This document shows, piece by piece, positions 14,651 to 23,463 of a stretch of DNA of 64,000 bases. Below the pieces are notes generated by a model. It saw nothing but the letters and a program-made list of their open reading frames with translations. It ran no database searches and was not told the DNA's origin. Position numbers and translations under genes: made by a program. Origin of the DNA: Peptococcaceae bacterium (GTDB lineage: Bacteria; Bacillota; Peptococcia; Peptococcales; Peptococcaceae); the NCBI GenBank assembly GCA_017399005.1, contig JAFQEO010000039.1, forward strand, positions 24,376 through 88,375. The letters are read 5' to 3'. The first letter of the stretch is position 1. Each line of letters opens with the position of its first letter.

Positions 14651-17002
14651 TTAAATTGTTACTGAAATATCATTCGCAATTCTAATATTGCTATGCCAGA
14701 AATTAAATGTATCAAGTCCATGTGTTACATCATCATAGACACGAGCTTTTCGTTCAGGATCCCTAATCGTAAGTATAAGACAAACTTCTTGACTTAGAAT
14801 AAAATGTTCTAAGACTGCACGTTGTTCCGTGTGCTCACGAAATAATCCCCTCATCGATAAATACCAATTTTTATCAGCCGTTGCATAATTCTGGCGATTT
14901 GCCTCGGATAGTTCAGATAAATCTACCGCATATTTTTTTACCGGGTAATATTTATCACCATACTGTATCAGCAATCGTTCTCCAAGCGCAAAGTCACTGT
15001 TCTGCTCTTTCATGAGCCTTTTGCTATATAAAGGCTCCCGAAATAAATTTTGTGAACCTTGGCGTCCTACCGGATTAAGGATATTGCGCTTGTTAATATC
15101 ACGTTCCATTTTTTCGTCATAGGAACCGAACTTAATATCAACATTGGACTGACAATATTCAATACCTTGAGTTGGGTCTAAGATTGGATCATATACAAGA
15201 GTGGCAATTATTTGACCCACATAGTATCCATTTCGGATAAGTGACTTTGGCATAGGAAAATCCATGATGTCAATATACTCACCTTTAGAAAGCGTATCGC
15301 GTAAAATCAATGTTACTTCATATGGGTCATTGTATATAATATCAGAAACATTTTTAGGAATCCCAAAACCCATTTGCTTGGTTCTCTCTGTTGTTGGAAT
15401 CTGTACACCTCTCGGATAAGAAGCCGAGTGAATAATCAACCCTTTAATAAGCAGTGGATCAAAATCTTCATCAAGCTCCTGAAATAATCCGGTTGCTAAC
15501 GCAGCAACCCTCGGAGTAGAAAAACTTGTTCCTACATTGCTGACTATCTGACCATCTGAAGAAAAGGACTTTACTCCTGTCGTAACTATTTTCCCATGAT
15601 TATCAATCCCTGCGTTTCCTCCGTAATGAGATATCTCAGGTTTAATAATAAATTCCGGACCAGGTCCGACTCTCGTAAAAGGTGAGGGATTATTGATTTC
15701 TGAAAAATCATCTTTACCTTTCGCGTGAGCCATCGAACCAACCACCAATGATCGAATAGAATCAGCACCCTCATGAATGCGCCCTTTAGGTAAATTGGAA
15801 ACGAAATTTCTGCAATTTCCTGCAGATTTGCAAATCAAAATATTGTATTTTTCCTGTAAGGCATCTAAAGCAATTGCAAAATCTGAAAATTTAGTATCAC
15901 AGACTTCACGGGTAATGCTAATAGAAAGATTCCACACCTTAACTTTTTCATGATTTGCCTCAATTGCTTCGCGAATATTAGCAATAAGATCGTCTTCGTC
16001 AAGACCTTCTTTTGCTGTATCTGGAAAAACTGCTGCATCGAACAGCTTGATACCTTTATGGCCTACCCAGTTCTTACCTTCACAGATGTCACCATATAAA
16101 GCAACACCGGCGACAAATGTTCCATGCGTTGGGGCTATAACTTCATTTGGATAAACAGTCCACCTTTTATCCGTCATCCAAGGAGCCAAGTGTGGAATTG
16201 AAGCAATACCATTATCAAGCACTCCTAATGTTTCATATCGTTGATTGCTTTCAGGATAGATAATTTCAATATCAACATCATTCAGGGATGTATCTAATGT
16301 AACAACATATTTGGGCATCGGCTCAATTGAAAAAAGCATTTCGTTATTGTCATCTTCAATAAAACTATCGAGAATCGCCTGAGAAACATTTTTTATTTTA
16401 TAGATTGGAACTTGACCTGCATAAAAAGTCTTTTTAAAGTCAAGTTTATGAGCAAGCAGTGAATTCTCAAATTGTCGTTGCATTGCTACATTTGTCTCAT
16501 AATCTTGAAAATCAATCAGTTTTACTTTATATGTTTTTTCACCTTCATCTAACTGAACCAACGGCTCAAATTTCCAAAATGTTTCCAAACAGGAAATTGC
16601 ATAACTATTTCGATTATAATCCTGAATTCGATTTGCGACTTCGTTCATCTGAGAAATTGAATCAATTTTTACAATAAGTTCGTCTGATTTTGTCAAGCCA
16701 ATAACATTGCTTTTATCCGTTGTCTGGAATAAAGAAGTAATGTCTTTTCTACGCGACTTCGCAGTAGCGTCATCGCACATTTTCGCAATAAAAACGAACG
16801 GAACCGAAGATTTTCGGGCAATTCGATTATTAATAATGTTTGAAAACTGATTGAATGCAGTCAACAATTCTGTAGCACGTTGAATTAATGCATCACCATC
16901 AAGGAGCCATTTAGGTGGTTCAGAATTGCCTGCTCCTTCTATTCGGAGCTCATCTACTTCACGAGGTGCAAAAAATTTAATTGGTAATTTTTCATTATCC
17001 AT
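14651..17002 (-). CDS. ietS: Subtilisin-like (S8) protease, IetS-like defence component
   Basis: 783 residues. A roughly 240-residue N-terminal domain precedes an S8 peptidase domain with an intact triad: Asp263 in LGVLDNGIA, His293 in THGTFVAG and Ser493 in VGTSFSTPRVAALA. About 220 residues follow (GIPKNVSDIIY, then a beta-rich tail). There is no signal peptide, so it should act in the cytoplasm. It is encoded 3 nt after an AAA+ ATPase gene. This ATPase-protease pair is the makeup of the IetAS anti-phage system, in which both genes are needed. The substrate is unknown. An alternative is a general ATPase-gated protease, but the mobile context favours defence. Confidence 0.85.
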   Translation of the reverse strand: MDNEKLPIKFFAPREVDELRIEGAGNSEPPKWLLDGDALIQRATELLTAFNQFSNIINNRIARKSSVPFVFIAKMCDDATAKSRRKDITSLFQTTDKSNVIGLTKSDELIVKIDSISQMNEVANRIQDYNRNSYAISCLETFWKFEPLVQLDEGEKTYKVKLIDFQDYETNVAMQRQFENSLLAHKLDFKKTFYAGQVPIYKIKNVSQAILDSFIEDDNNEMLFSIEPMPKYVVTLDTSLNDVDIEIIYPESNQRYETLGVLDNGIASIPHLAPWMTDKRWTVYPNEVIAPTHGTFVAGVALYGDICEGKNWVGHKGIKLFDAAVFPDTAKEGLDEDDLIANIREAIEANHEKVKVWNLSISITREVCDTKFSDFAIALDALQEKYNILICKSAGNCRNFVSNLPKGRIHEGADSIRSLVVGSMAHAKGKDDFSEINNPSPFTRVGPGPEFIIKPEISHYGGNAGIDNHGKIVTTGVKSFSSDGQIVSNVGTSFSTPRVAALATGLFQELDEDFDPLLIKGLIIHSASYPRGVQIPTTERTKQMGFGIPKNVSDIIYNDPYEVTLILRDTLSKGEYIDIMDFPMPKSLIRNGYYVGQIIATLVYDPILDPTQGIEYCQSNVDIKFGSYDEKMERDINKRNILNPVGRQGSQNLFREPLYSKRLMKEQNSDFALGERLLIQYGDKYYPVKKYAVDLSELSEANRQNYATADKNWYLSMRGLFREHTEQRAVLEHFILSQEVCLILTIRDPERKARVYDDVTHGLDTFNFWHSNIRIANDISVTI

Positions 17003-17005
17003 AGA

Positions 17006-18112
17006 TTATAACTCCTCTCTGTCAATTTTTTTAGAAATGCCTTGAATTTTTCGTAACGGAATAGATAAACTATCGTTAATTTCTTTATGTGTAACGCCAT
17101 TCTTTAACAGATACTCAATAAGATTATCTTCATTTTCAATTATATGGTTTTTATAAAAAAAGATGGATTTCAATACATCGCAATTTGTTAAGCTGCTTCT
17201 ACCCGAAAGAATTACTTCTCTTACGGCATTAAATGTTACTGTTTTAATATCAGAGTGACTAAAACCTAATAAAGCATCAATGACTCCATTAAGTTTCCTT
17301 TCATTTCCCATAAAATTATTTTCTTTATCGGCGAGTAAAAAAGTGAGTAGTCTTTCAATCTCTTGCTTCTGTGGTTTTTCAAGAAAAACAATTGTATTGA
17401 ATCTTCTCCAAATTGCCGGATCTAATAATTCGTGATGATTTGTCGCTGCAATAAGTATACTATCATTGCTAAAAGTATCAATATTTTGTATTAAACTGTT
17501 AACAACTCGTTTTAATTCGCCAAGTTCATTTTTGTCATCTCTTAACTTCGCAATAACATCGAATTCATCTAAAAACAAAATACATTCTCGCCTGGATGCA
17601 TAATCAAAAATTTTCCTAATATTTTTTGCAGTGCTTCCAAGAAGCGATGAGACTAAACCATCTAACCTTGCAGTTACAAGTGGAAGCCCTGTAACACTAG
17701 ATATATACTGTGCCGCTGTTGTTTTCCCACATCCAGGAGGCCCATAAAGTAGTAATGTGTTTGATACATCAAGACCTGACTTCAACAATATATCTCTATG
17801 TACATAGCTTTCTACAAAACTGTGTATAGCATCTTGTGAATATTTGCTAAATATGACTTGTTGCAATTCTATTTGTGGTGTAGTAACTTCAACTATGTCC
17901 ATTCTACTTTCGGTATCTACAGGTTTTGTTGAAAAACTGTCTAGAGAAGTCAATGCCCCTCTCTTTTTATTTAACGTTAACCTAATTTTCTTGGCTAGTG
18001 ATAGTTCTCCTTGACTCTCGAGATTATCAGCTAAAACAGTGGCATAGTTAATGACTTTTTCTCTGTCATTAACTAGTCCACCTTCAATTATTTTTATAAT
18101 TTCAGTATACAT
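17006..18112 (-). CDS. ietA: AAA+ ATPase, IetA-like defence component
   Basis: 368 residues with one AAA+ module: Walker A LLYGPPGCGKTTAA (Lys about 130), Walker B ILFLDEFDVIA (Asp182-Glu183), sensor 1 ILIAATNHHELLD and an arginine-finger region WRRFNTIV. An N-terminal helical part (residues 1-90) may recognise the partner or trigger. A C-terminal HTH-like tail (KEINDSLSIPLRKIQGISKK) follows. It would use ATP to control or feed the S8 protease encoded 3 nt downstream. A well-formed promoter lies 29 nt upstream of its start. Identity with the known IetA is by domain and gene order, not by alignment. Confidence 0.85.
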   Translation of the reverse strand: MYTEIIKIIEGGLVNDREKVINYATVLADNLESQGELSLAKKIRLTLNKKRGALTSLDSFSTKPVDTESRMDIVEVTTPQIELQQVIFSKYSQDAIHSFVESYVHRDILLKSGLDVSNTLLLYGPPGCGKTTAAQYISSVTGLPLVTARLDGLVSSLLGSTAKNIRKIFDYASRRECILFLDEFDVIAKLRDDKNELGELKRVVNSLIQNIDTFSNDSILIAATNHHELLDPAIWRRFNTIVFLEKPQKQEIERLLTFLLADKENNFMGNERKLNGVIDALLGFSHSDIKTVTFNAVREVILSGRSSLTNCDVLKSIFFYKNHIIENEDNLIEYLLKNGVTHKEINDSLSIPLRKIQGISKKIDREEL

Positions 18113-18140
18113 AATGGATCACCTCTCATATTATGTTAAC

Positions 18141-18169
18141 AGTATATTCATTTTCATTTCAAAAGTCAA
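18141..18169 (-). promoter_or_regulatory. Sigma-A promoter of the ATPase/protease cassette
   Basis: Minus-strand TTGACT (18164-18169) and TATACT (18141-18146) with an exact 17-nt spacer. It lies just upstream of the ATPase ATG, which has a GAGGTG site. Confidence 0.75.
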
Positions 18170-18304
18170 TATTTTGTATTTATATTTGTTTATTTTGTTA
18201 TCAGAAGTTGAAATACCGTTATTTGTGCAGAAAGAACTGTAATTATGTTTCCTATTCCTGTTTATTGAGTAAATTAACTAGAGCGGAATGTTAATCATTC
18301 AAAT

Positions 18305-18334
18305 AAAAAAAGATACTATTTTTGAAATAATATC
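18305..18334 (-). terminator. Terminator closing the transcript entering from the right repeat
   Basis: Minus-strand stem of about 10 bp (18325-18334 with 18312-18321, one G-T pair), 3-nt loop, then seven T (18305-18311). It would stop transcripts coming from the truncated DUF4314 copy before they reach the ATPase promoter. Confidence 0.7.
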
Positions 18335-18404
18335 CTTTTGCTAGATTTGTTATCGTACAGGGTGTTTTCAAATTTTTAGCAGGAACCTGTTAAAATTTTT
18401 TTAT

Positions 18405-18464
18405 TTATGCTCTAAAAATGCGAATCAGATACTTTTTACGCAGGCGTTCAATTTCTTTTCTCAT
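18405..18464 (-). pseudogene. Truncated DUF4314 copy
   Basis: The right repeat carries only the first codons of the DUF4314 gene (MRKEIERLRKKY), which then run into unrelated sequence and stop after 19 residues. The homology ends at 18428, which marks the junction between the duplicated segment and the cassette sequence. Confidence 0.75.
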
Positions 18465-18759
18465 CCTGACACCTCCAGAATATTCAAAAATCTAATCATC
18501 AGACGGCACATGGTCATGTGCTCCACGGGACTCCCACCCCAATGTTTTGCAAAGCTGCCCCCATTGCGTGCGACGGATTGGCTACCGCTCAAGCTGTGGC
18601 TGGACAGGTGTATCATTATTCCTTTGCTGCAATCCTGGCTGCTTCACAGACCAATGTGAAGTATCCATCTTACTGTTTTCGCTCGAATGAAAAAACATTC
18701 TTCATGGCGCAGTAAACAGACTGGCTCCTGCTGCAAAGAATGTACCTGATGATGCGTAT
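18428..18759. repeat. 332-bp direct repeat, right copy
   Basis: Gap-free partner of 13727-14058 (about 95 % identical by eye). Together the two copies bracket the ATPase, protease and membrane genes. The right copy ends beside the two small sigma-like genes, so the original arrangement before duplication was probably sigma-like genes followed by DUF4314, SHOCT and the recombinases. Confidence 0.95.
18461..18616 (-). CDS. Second copy of the 51-residue microprotein frame
   Basis: Same frame as at 13760-13915, with an intact ATG (18614-18616) and a TGA overlapping the ATG of the truncated DUF4314 copy. It differs by two residues near its C-terminus. If the downstream DUF4314 fragment is non-functional, this copy may be relictual. 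Confidence 0.35.
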   Translation of the reverse strand: MIHLSSHSLSGSQSVARNGGSFAKHWGGSPVEHMTMCRLMIRFLNILEVSG

Positions 18760-18826
18760 GCAGTTGTAGATAAGCAGTTCTTTTTCTGCCTATACGAAAA
18801 GAAGAATAAAAAACACGTCCGGTTCC

Positions 18827-18866
18827 AAAAAAATATCCTGAACTCAAAAATTTGAATTCAGGATAT
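18827..18866 (-). terminator. Terminator after the sigma-like gene pair
   Basis: Ten-bp stem ATATCCTGAA/TTCAGGATAT (18833-18842 with 18857-18866) followed on the minus strand by about seven T. It also has T after the stem on the plus strand, so it may act in both directions. Confidence 0.85.
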
Positions 18867-18871
18867 TTTTC

Positions 18872-19108
18872 TTACATTTGTATTTTGAAATTCATAACAG
18901 CCACAATCAGCTTAATTTCCAACTCACTGCATAAGTCTTCATCAACGATTACTCTGTTTTTCCCGGTCTGATCTGTTATCACTGTCTGTGCCAGTTTCCG
19001 AATTATCGGTCTGTAAAATTCTAATATATACTTCAATGCATCAACATTTCCATCTTTGGCTGCTATAATCGTTGCAAAATCTATATATTTTTCACACGCG
19101 TTCCTCAT
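18872..19108 (-). CDS. Small HTH (sigma region-2-like) conjugative-element regulator
   Basis: 78 residues: IDFATIIAAKDGNVDALKYI, then FYRPIIRKLAQ and DLCSELEIKLIVAV. This is the pattern of the short HTH_16-type proteins found next to a sigma-like protein in Tn916-like and other conjugative elements; it resembles the start of sigma region 2. It overlaps the preceding sigma-like gene by 17 nt. The pair may together act as a split sigma factor or regulator of element genes, though no target is visible. Confidence 0.75.
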   Translation of the reverse strand: MRNACEKYIDFATIIAAKDGNVDALKYILEFYRPIIRKLAQTVITDQTGKNRVIVDEDLCSELEIKLIVAVMNFKIQM

Positions 19109-19520
19109 CGGTATGACCTCCCATATAATTTCGCATCATATCAATAGCCCTGGAACGTCTATATGCCACTGTACTCCGTCCTTTATTAATCAATCTGCCA
19201 ATTTCTGAATCTGTCAGACAAAAAAAATATGCCAGAACAATAATCTTTCTATTCTCCTCACTTAAATACATCAAGGCATCAAATAGATATTCATCTCTGA
19301 TTCCCCAAAGCGATGATTGCATCGCCAGATACCCTGAATATTCATATGCCACCTCCGTATATATCATGGATTCTAAGTAAGGCTCTTCTATGTCCATAAG
19401 TATTTCATTTTGTTCCTTTCTCCCCTTATGCCAATAATATCTGGTTTTTTCATTTTTCAAAGATCTGAAAATATAAACATAAAACTGTTTTTCTACACGT
19501 TCCTGAATATCTTCCGTCAT
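19092..19520 (-). CDS. Sigma-70-like (region 4) regulator of a conjugative element
   Basis: 142 residues with a C-terminal region-4-type helix-turn-helix (LSEENRKIIVLAYFFCLTD, SEIGRLINKGRSTVAYRRSR). The N-terminal part (QFYVYIFRSLKNEKTRYYWH) is typical of the short sigma-like proteins of conjugative transposons. It partners the 78-residue protein encoded with a 17-nt overlap. The gene diverges from the agr operon, with about 210 nt between them holding the agr promoter. Confidence 0.78.
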   Translation of the reverse strand: MTEDIQERVEKQFYVYIFRSLKNEKTRYYWHKGRKEQNEILMDIEEPYLESMIYTEVAYEYSGYLAMQSSLWGIRDEYLFDALMYLSEENRKIIVLAYFFCLTDSEIGRLINKGRSTVAYRRSRAIDMMRNYMGGHTDEERV

Positions 19521-19665
19521 ATCTTTTCCTCCTTTGTAAAGAAAGGAGAAGAAAAGATATGCTTACTTCCAAAATCATTTCCAAAAACCAATATTCATCT
19601 TCCGTGGAACTTCATCTATATTTTTACGCAAATTTTCAGTTAATTCAAACATAAACCATGCTTTT

Positions 19666-19694
19666 TTGAAAATAATCCGTGTTTGTGGTAAAAT
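19666..19694 (+). promoter_or_regulatory. Sigma-A promoter of agr operon 1
   Basis: TTGAAA (19666-19671), 17-nt spacer, TAAAAT (19689-19694), about 40 nt before the response-regulator ATG, which has an AGAGGGGG site. No LytTR-type direct repeat was recognised. Confidence 0.65.
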
Positions 19695-19733
19695 ATTCAT
19701 ATAAAATAGCGAAAATGAGAGGGGGCTATACCT

Positions 19734-20456
19734 ATGAGAATTGCAATTTGCGACGATGTATTACAATCCAGAACTCATCTTGAACAAGCGGTTCGCTCTT
19801 ATTTTGTAAATAAACATTATACCTTATCAAATTTAGAACTGTATTCGGACGCCCTGCAACTGCTGGCTGCACTTTCTCAGAAAAAGTATTTTGATATTAT
19901 TTTTCTGGATATCGAAATGCCTGGTATAAACGGGCTCGAATGTGCTGAAAAAATACGCGAACATTCTCTTGATACAATGATAATTTTTGTAACAAACCAT
20001 GACCAGTATGTCCGCGCTGCTTTTTCAGTTGAAGCTTTCGATTATATTGATAAACCTGTTTCCTGCGACAAAATTGTTCCTGTATTGGATCGATGCCTTA
20101 AAAAATATCAGGCGTTATATACCAGAATTCTTTTCACTTCTAATAAACAGCATATTACCCTTATGCCAAAAGAAATCGTTTACGTTGAAAGCTTTCGTAA
20201 AGAGGTAGTTTTCCATCTGATATCCGGAGCCACATATAAGTTGACCTATAAAATTGGTGACTGTGAAAAGCAACTGGTAAACTACAATTTCAGCCGATGC
20301 CATTTAAGTTATCTTATTAATTTGAATTATATTAATAGTATTCAAGATAAACTAATTTTCTTAAAATATTCTCCTAAACCCGTCACCATCGGCGGAAGAT
20401 ACCGTGAAAAATTTCTGGACGATTTTATGCGCTTTCAAACACAAAAGAGGAGATGA
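19734..20456 (+). CDS. agrA: LytTR-family response regulator (AgrA-like), agr system 1
   Basis: 240 residues. The receiver domain has the acidic pair ICDDV, phospho-acceptor Asp in FLDIEMPGING (about residue 59), and lysine in YIDKPVS. A LytTR DNA-binding domain fills the second half (EIVYVESFRKEVVFHL, FSRCHLSYLINLNYI). It would be phosphorylated by the AgrC-like kinase encoded with a 4-nt overlap and then activate agr or target promoters. Its gene comes first in an A-C-B-D order, unlike the B-D-C-A order of Staphylococcus. Confidence 0.92.
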   Translation: MRIAICDDVLQSRTHLEQAVRSYFVNKHYTLSNLELYSDALQLLAALSQKKYFDIIFLDIEMPGINGLECAEKIREHSLDTMIIFVTNHDQYVRAAFSVEAFDYIDKPVSCDKIVPVLDRCLKKYQALYTRILFTSNKQHITLMPKEIVYVESFRKEVVFHLISGATYKLTYKIGDCEKQLVNYNFSRCHLSYLINLNYINSIQDKLIFLKYSPKPVTIGGRYREKFLDDFMRFQTQKRR

Positions 20457-21745
20457 CAACCAATATGAATTTTCTCATTGATATTTTTGGCTGCAGTGTC
20501 GAAATTATTTTGCTGTACTATTTCTATAGAAAATTATTAGGTAATTCTAAATATAATCATTTCGTTGAAATTATTTGTTACATTGCAATGGGATTTTTTC
20601 TTTTATTTCTTTCAATTATCTCATTATCACCGATGGTTAGAACGTTTCTCGTTGTCTTACCTATCTTATTTTTACTTTGTTTATATAAACAGGAACTTAA
20701 ACTTAAGCTATTATATGGAATGGTATACTTGTCGATTCAAGTCATGTCCGAATCTTTTACAAAATCCATATCGTTACTCCTTGATATTAATAACTTAGGG
20801 ACTATTGGTTATATCGAAGGGGTTACTATTTCAAAAACAATTGCTTTGTTTGTAATCATATTGTTTACACGGTTCCTACATGTACGTAATGTTCAATTTT
20901 CGAATTATCTCACATTTTCTTTGCTGTTAATTCCATTCTTTTCTTTAATTCTGATTTATGAATTGCGAGATATCATTTATATTCTGAATACACCTATCAA
21001 TTATTTTAAATATTTACTCGCCGTAATCTTACTGATTGCTTCTAATCTGATTCTTTTCTACCTTTTTGAGAAAAACTCGGAGCTTCATTGGGTGAAGGAA
21101 AGAATGCTGATCCAAGAAACACTTTTAACCGAACAGAAGAACTATTATGAAAAAGCGGTCTCTATGTATCAGGAAAACCGTCAGCTCGCTCATAACTTCA
21201 AGAACCATCTGTTAATTATCAACGGATATGTGCAAAATAATCAGTTATCTCCGTTGGCGAACTATATCGGCAGCTTGACAGATATGATACAAAGCACTTC
21301 TACGATTTGTTCTGGTCATGCCTCTATTGATGCTGTCCTCTCCTCCAAAAAAGATGCTGCAAAGCAACAGTTAACTGAGTTCAATTTAATTGAAATGACA
21401 CTTCCTATCGCAACTTTAACAGCCGAAGAGGACATCGCCATCATTCTTGCAACAAGCCTGGATAATGCTCTGGAAGCTACAGCTAAAATCTCAGATACTT
21501 CTTCTCGCTGGATCAATCTGTTATTACGTCACGATGCAGCCTATCTGTATCTGCAAATTGAAAACTCTACTGCCGAACCCGTACAAATATTGAATAATAC
21601 AGTACGGACAACAAAATCTAATCCAGATAACCATGGTTTTGGACTTCGAACCATTCATAATCTGGTAGCAGAACATAGTGGAAAAATAAAATTAACACAT
21701 GAAGAAAATGTTTTTTCTCTCACGATTATGTTGCCAATCAATTAA
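20453..21745 (+). CDS. agrC: AgrC-like sensor histidine kinase, agr system 1
   Basis: 430 residues: an N-terminal half with about six membrane segments to sense the peptide, then a coiled-coil linker, a dimerisation helix with the phospho-histidine in AHNFKNHLLIING, and a GHKL ATPase domain (SLDNALEATAKIS; NHGFGLRTIHNL). The family matches AgrC/BlpH/FasC-type peptide receptors. Its ATG overlaps the AgrA-like stop; an internal ATG 12 nt on is an alternative start. It should signal to the adjacent response regulator. The second system's kinase would have nearly the same length if its frameshift were mended. Confidence 0.92.
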   Translation: MTTNMNFLIDIFGCSVEIILLYYFYRKLLGNSKYNHFVEIICYIAMGFFLLFLSIISLSPMVRTFLVVLPILFLLCLYKQELKLKLLYGMVYLSIQVMSESFTKSISLLLDINNLGTIGYIEGVTISKTIALFVIILFTRFLHVRNVQFSNYLTFSLLLIPFFSLILIYELRDIIYILNTPINYFKYLLAVILLIASNLILFYLFEKNSELHWVKERMLIQETLLTEQKNYYEKAVSMYQENRQLAHNFKNHLLIINGYVQNNQLSPLANYIGSLTDMIQSTSTICSGHASIDAVLSSKKDAAKQQLTEFNLIEMTLPIATLTAEEDIAIILATSLDNALEATAKISDTSSRWINLLLRHDAAYLYLQIENSTAEPVQILNNTVRTTKSNPDNHGFGLRTIHNLVAEHSGKIKLTHEENVFSLTIMLPIN

Positions 21746-21856
21746 TCCCTTATATTTCCTGTTTTTGACCTATACCTCGTATATGTAATCCGTACCAAAT
21801 TTATATACAAATGAAAAAAAGCTATGCTATAGTTTTGGAAAAGGAGTTGTAAAGAT

Positions 21857-22453
21857 ATGCTTCACAACATTTCCGAAACGATAGCATCTTTTTTTGTTCA
21901 AAAACAGTTCATAACGAAAGAACAACTCACTGTATACACCTACTGCTTTGAATTTCTGCTGTCTATTTTATTATTCTGGACAAGCATTTTTCTCCTGGCC
22001 TGGGTTACAGGCAGTATCATCCCTACATTGTTTTATTACGTTACTTTTTACATTTTTCGAACAGCAATTGGCGGCTATCATGCAAAAACACATTTGCGCT
22101 GTTATATACTTTCCATGTTAACCTTTAGTCTGTTTTTGATTATTTCTCATGTATTGCAGTTTTTTGCCGTGCACATGTTCTTTACACTTCCATTACTGAT
22201 CTTGTCAGGGATTTTGATTTGGCGATATGCACCAATAGAACACAGCAATCGACCATTCACATCTCAGGAATATCTCAAATTCAGAAAACGGAGCCGGATT
22301 TTGTTAGTCGCTTTCTCGGTTGTCATCCTTGGACTGCATTATTCCACACAGACTCAAATTTATGGATTCTATGTGGTTTATGGCATTACGCAGGCAGTTA
22401 TATCTTTGCTGGCTGCATATAAACTTACTACACGAAAGGAGTTAAAATCATGA
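21857..22453 (+). CDS. agrB: AgrB-like autoinducer-processing membrane peptidase, agr system 1
   Basis: 198 residues with several membrane helices and the catalytic pair of the AgrB family in GGYHAKTHLRC (His and Cys 7 residues apart). It cleaves the C-terminal tail of AgrD and helps close the thiolactone ring. A GGAGTTG site precedes the ATG. The 111-nt gap after agrC may contain its own promoter. Its TGA overlaps the agrD ATG by 4 nt. Confidence 0.93.
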   Translation: MLHNISETIASFFVQKQFITKEQLTVYTYCFEFLLSILLFWTSIFLLAWVTGSIIPTLFYYVTFYIFRTAIGGYHAKTHLRCYILSMLTFSLFLIISHVLQFFAVHMFFTLPLLILSGILIWRYAPIEHSNRPFTSQEYLKFRKRSRILLVAFSVVILGLHYSTQTQIYGFYVVYGITQAVISLLAAYKLTTRKELKS

Positions 22454-22581
22454 AACGCTTTGCAACAAAAATTACAACCTCATTCTTAGCCTTCACATTT
22501 TTCTTAGGACAGTTAAGTACTAACTTAGCTTGTTTTGGTGATTATTATCAGCCTGAAGTACCAGCAGAATTAAGAAAATAA
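22450..22581 (+). CDS. agrD: AgrD-like cyclic autoinducer peptide precursor, agr system 1
   Basis: A 43-residue precursor: amphipathic, basic N-terminus (MKRFATKITTSFLAFTFF), a core around LACFGDYY, and a C-terminal recognition tail QPEVPAELRK like the EVPxEL tail of staphylococcal AgrD. By analogy AgrB would cut after CFGDY, leaving a five-residue thiolactone ring. The residue count of the N-terminal tail is not predictable. The gene overlaps agrB by 4 nt and ends just before a strong terminator. Confidence is high for the family, moderate for the mature peptide. Confidence 0.9.
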   Translation: MKRFATKITTSFLAFTFFLGQLSTNLACFGDYYQPEVPAELRK

Positions 22582-22590
22582 GAGTAAAAC

Positions 22591-22640
22591 AAATAATGGG
22601 GGAAGCTTTAATTAAAAAGCTTCCCCCATTATTTGTTTTT
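22591..22640. terminator. Strong bidirectional terminator between agr 1 and the TIR operon
   Basis: Long perfect stem (AATAATGGGGGAAGCTTT with its complement, about 22593-22633) with a short loop. It is followed by TTTGTTTTTT on the plus strand and by T-rich sequence on the minus strand. It ends the convergent agr and TIR operons. Confidence 0.9.
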
Positions 22641-22960
22641 TACAGTGTTAACAGTGTACCTATACCGCTTAAAATAGTTGCGATGTCTGCCATGCCAGAT
22701 AAGCAGTTTTTTAATTTGTCACAACAGTCTTGCATTGTTTCCCGGTCATTTTCTCCCAACGCCTCTGTAAGTTTCCGTAATAAAAACTTCTCTCTCCGTC
22801 TATCGCCTTCTAAACTTGTAATCTTCTGTTCCAGATTTGCCAGAAGAATCCGTATGGTTTCATCCTGCTCTATTGTTGTCTTTGTTTGTGTAACAGTTAT
22901 TTCATTCTTGATATTACTTCCGGTAATTACGGCTCCCGAAAAATTTATCACATTATTCAT
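22640..22960 (-). CDS. Small helical protein, last gene of two-TIR operon
   Basis: 106 residues. A short N-terminal beta-like segment (NVINFSGAVITGSNIKNEIT) precedes a long charged helix (IRILLANLEQKITSLEGDRR) and a C-terminal helix ending in a small hydrophobic run (MADIATILSGIGTLLTL). The opening resembles the NVxxSGxVxGxxI motif seen at the start of some effector-associated small proteins, but no family is assigned. A GAGG site precedes the ATG. It sits 7 nt after the preceding gene in a tight operon with TIR proteins, so it is likely part of that system. Confidence 0.75.
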   Translation of the reverse strand: MNNVINFSGAVITGSNIKNEITVTQTKTTIEQDETIRILLANLEQKITSLEGDRRREKFLLRKLTEALGENDRETMQDCCDKLKNCLSGMADIATILSGIGTLLTL

Positions 22961-22967
22961 ATTAGCC

Positions 22968-23435
22968 TCATTTCACGACCCTGTTACTGATATCAGAATC
23001 TTTAATTATGCTGTTTGAAAAATCAATTACAATATTCTGTGTCACTCGTTCATTCACGTTATTCTTAATTACAACTAAAACTCTTTTTAAAAAACCTTCG
23101 TCTTTGCAAGGAAACTTTAATGTTAAACCGGAATTCAACTGAATTAATAAATATCGGCCATTCTGCATGTATGAATAAACCTGCCAGCCAATATAACCAA
23201 TACCCAGAAGAAATACAATCCACCCTACTACATCCGCTCCAGTCGCCTGAAAAAATAATCCAAGCAACGCCATGATTACTGCTGTTCCATTCGGCATAAA
23301 TCTGTCTTTTATAACTGTTGCATAGGAAATATTTCTAATCTGCAAGAATGAGCCTTCATATTCAAAAACATTATCTTTAATTACCAATTGATCAGTAACA
23401 ATTTCTTTATCATTTTTATCAAATAACCCCATCAT
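22968..23435 (-). CDS. Membrane protein of the two-TIR operon
   Basis: About 155 residues. A cytoplasmic beta-rich N-terminus (IVTDQLVIKDNVFEYEGSFL) leads to two close membrane helices (NGTAVIMALLGLFFQATG; VVGWIVFLLGIGYIGWQVY), then a beta-rich tail (YLLIQLNSGLTLKFPCKDE). This layout resembles small PH-like/2TM proteins such as DUF6232-type, though that name is tentative. The start is set at the ATG with AAGGA about 8 nt upstream. Gaps to neighbours are 7 and 28 nt. It could be a membrane-acting effector or a scaffold for the TIR proteins. Confidence 0.75.
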   Translation of the reverse strand: MMGLFDKNDKEIVTDQLVIKDNVFEYEGSFLQIRNISYATVIKDRFMPNGTAVIMALLGLFFQATGADVVGWIVFLLGIGYIGWQVYSYMQNGRYLLIQLNSGLTLKFPCKDEGFLKRVLVVIKNNVNERVTQNIVIDFSNSIIKDSDISNRVVK

Positions 23436-23463
23436 TTCCACCATCCTTAGTCTTGTTTATTAT

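Noticed and set aside
21746-21856. LytTR direct-repeat sites in front of agrB
   Set aside because: No pair of nine-base LytTR-like half-sites with the right spacing could be found.
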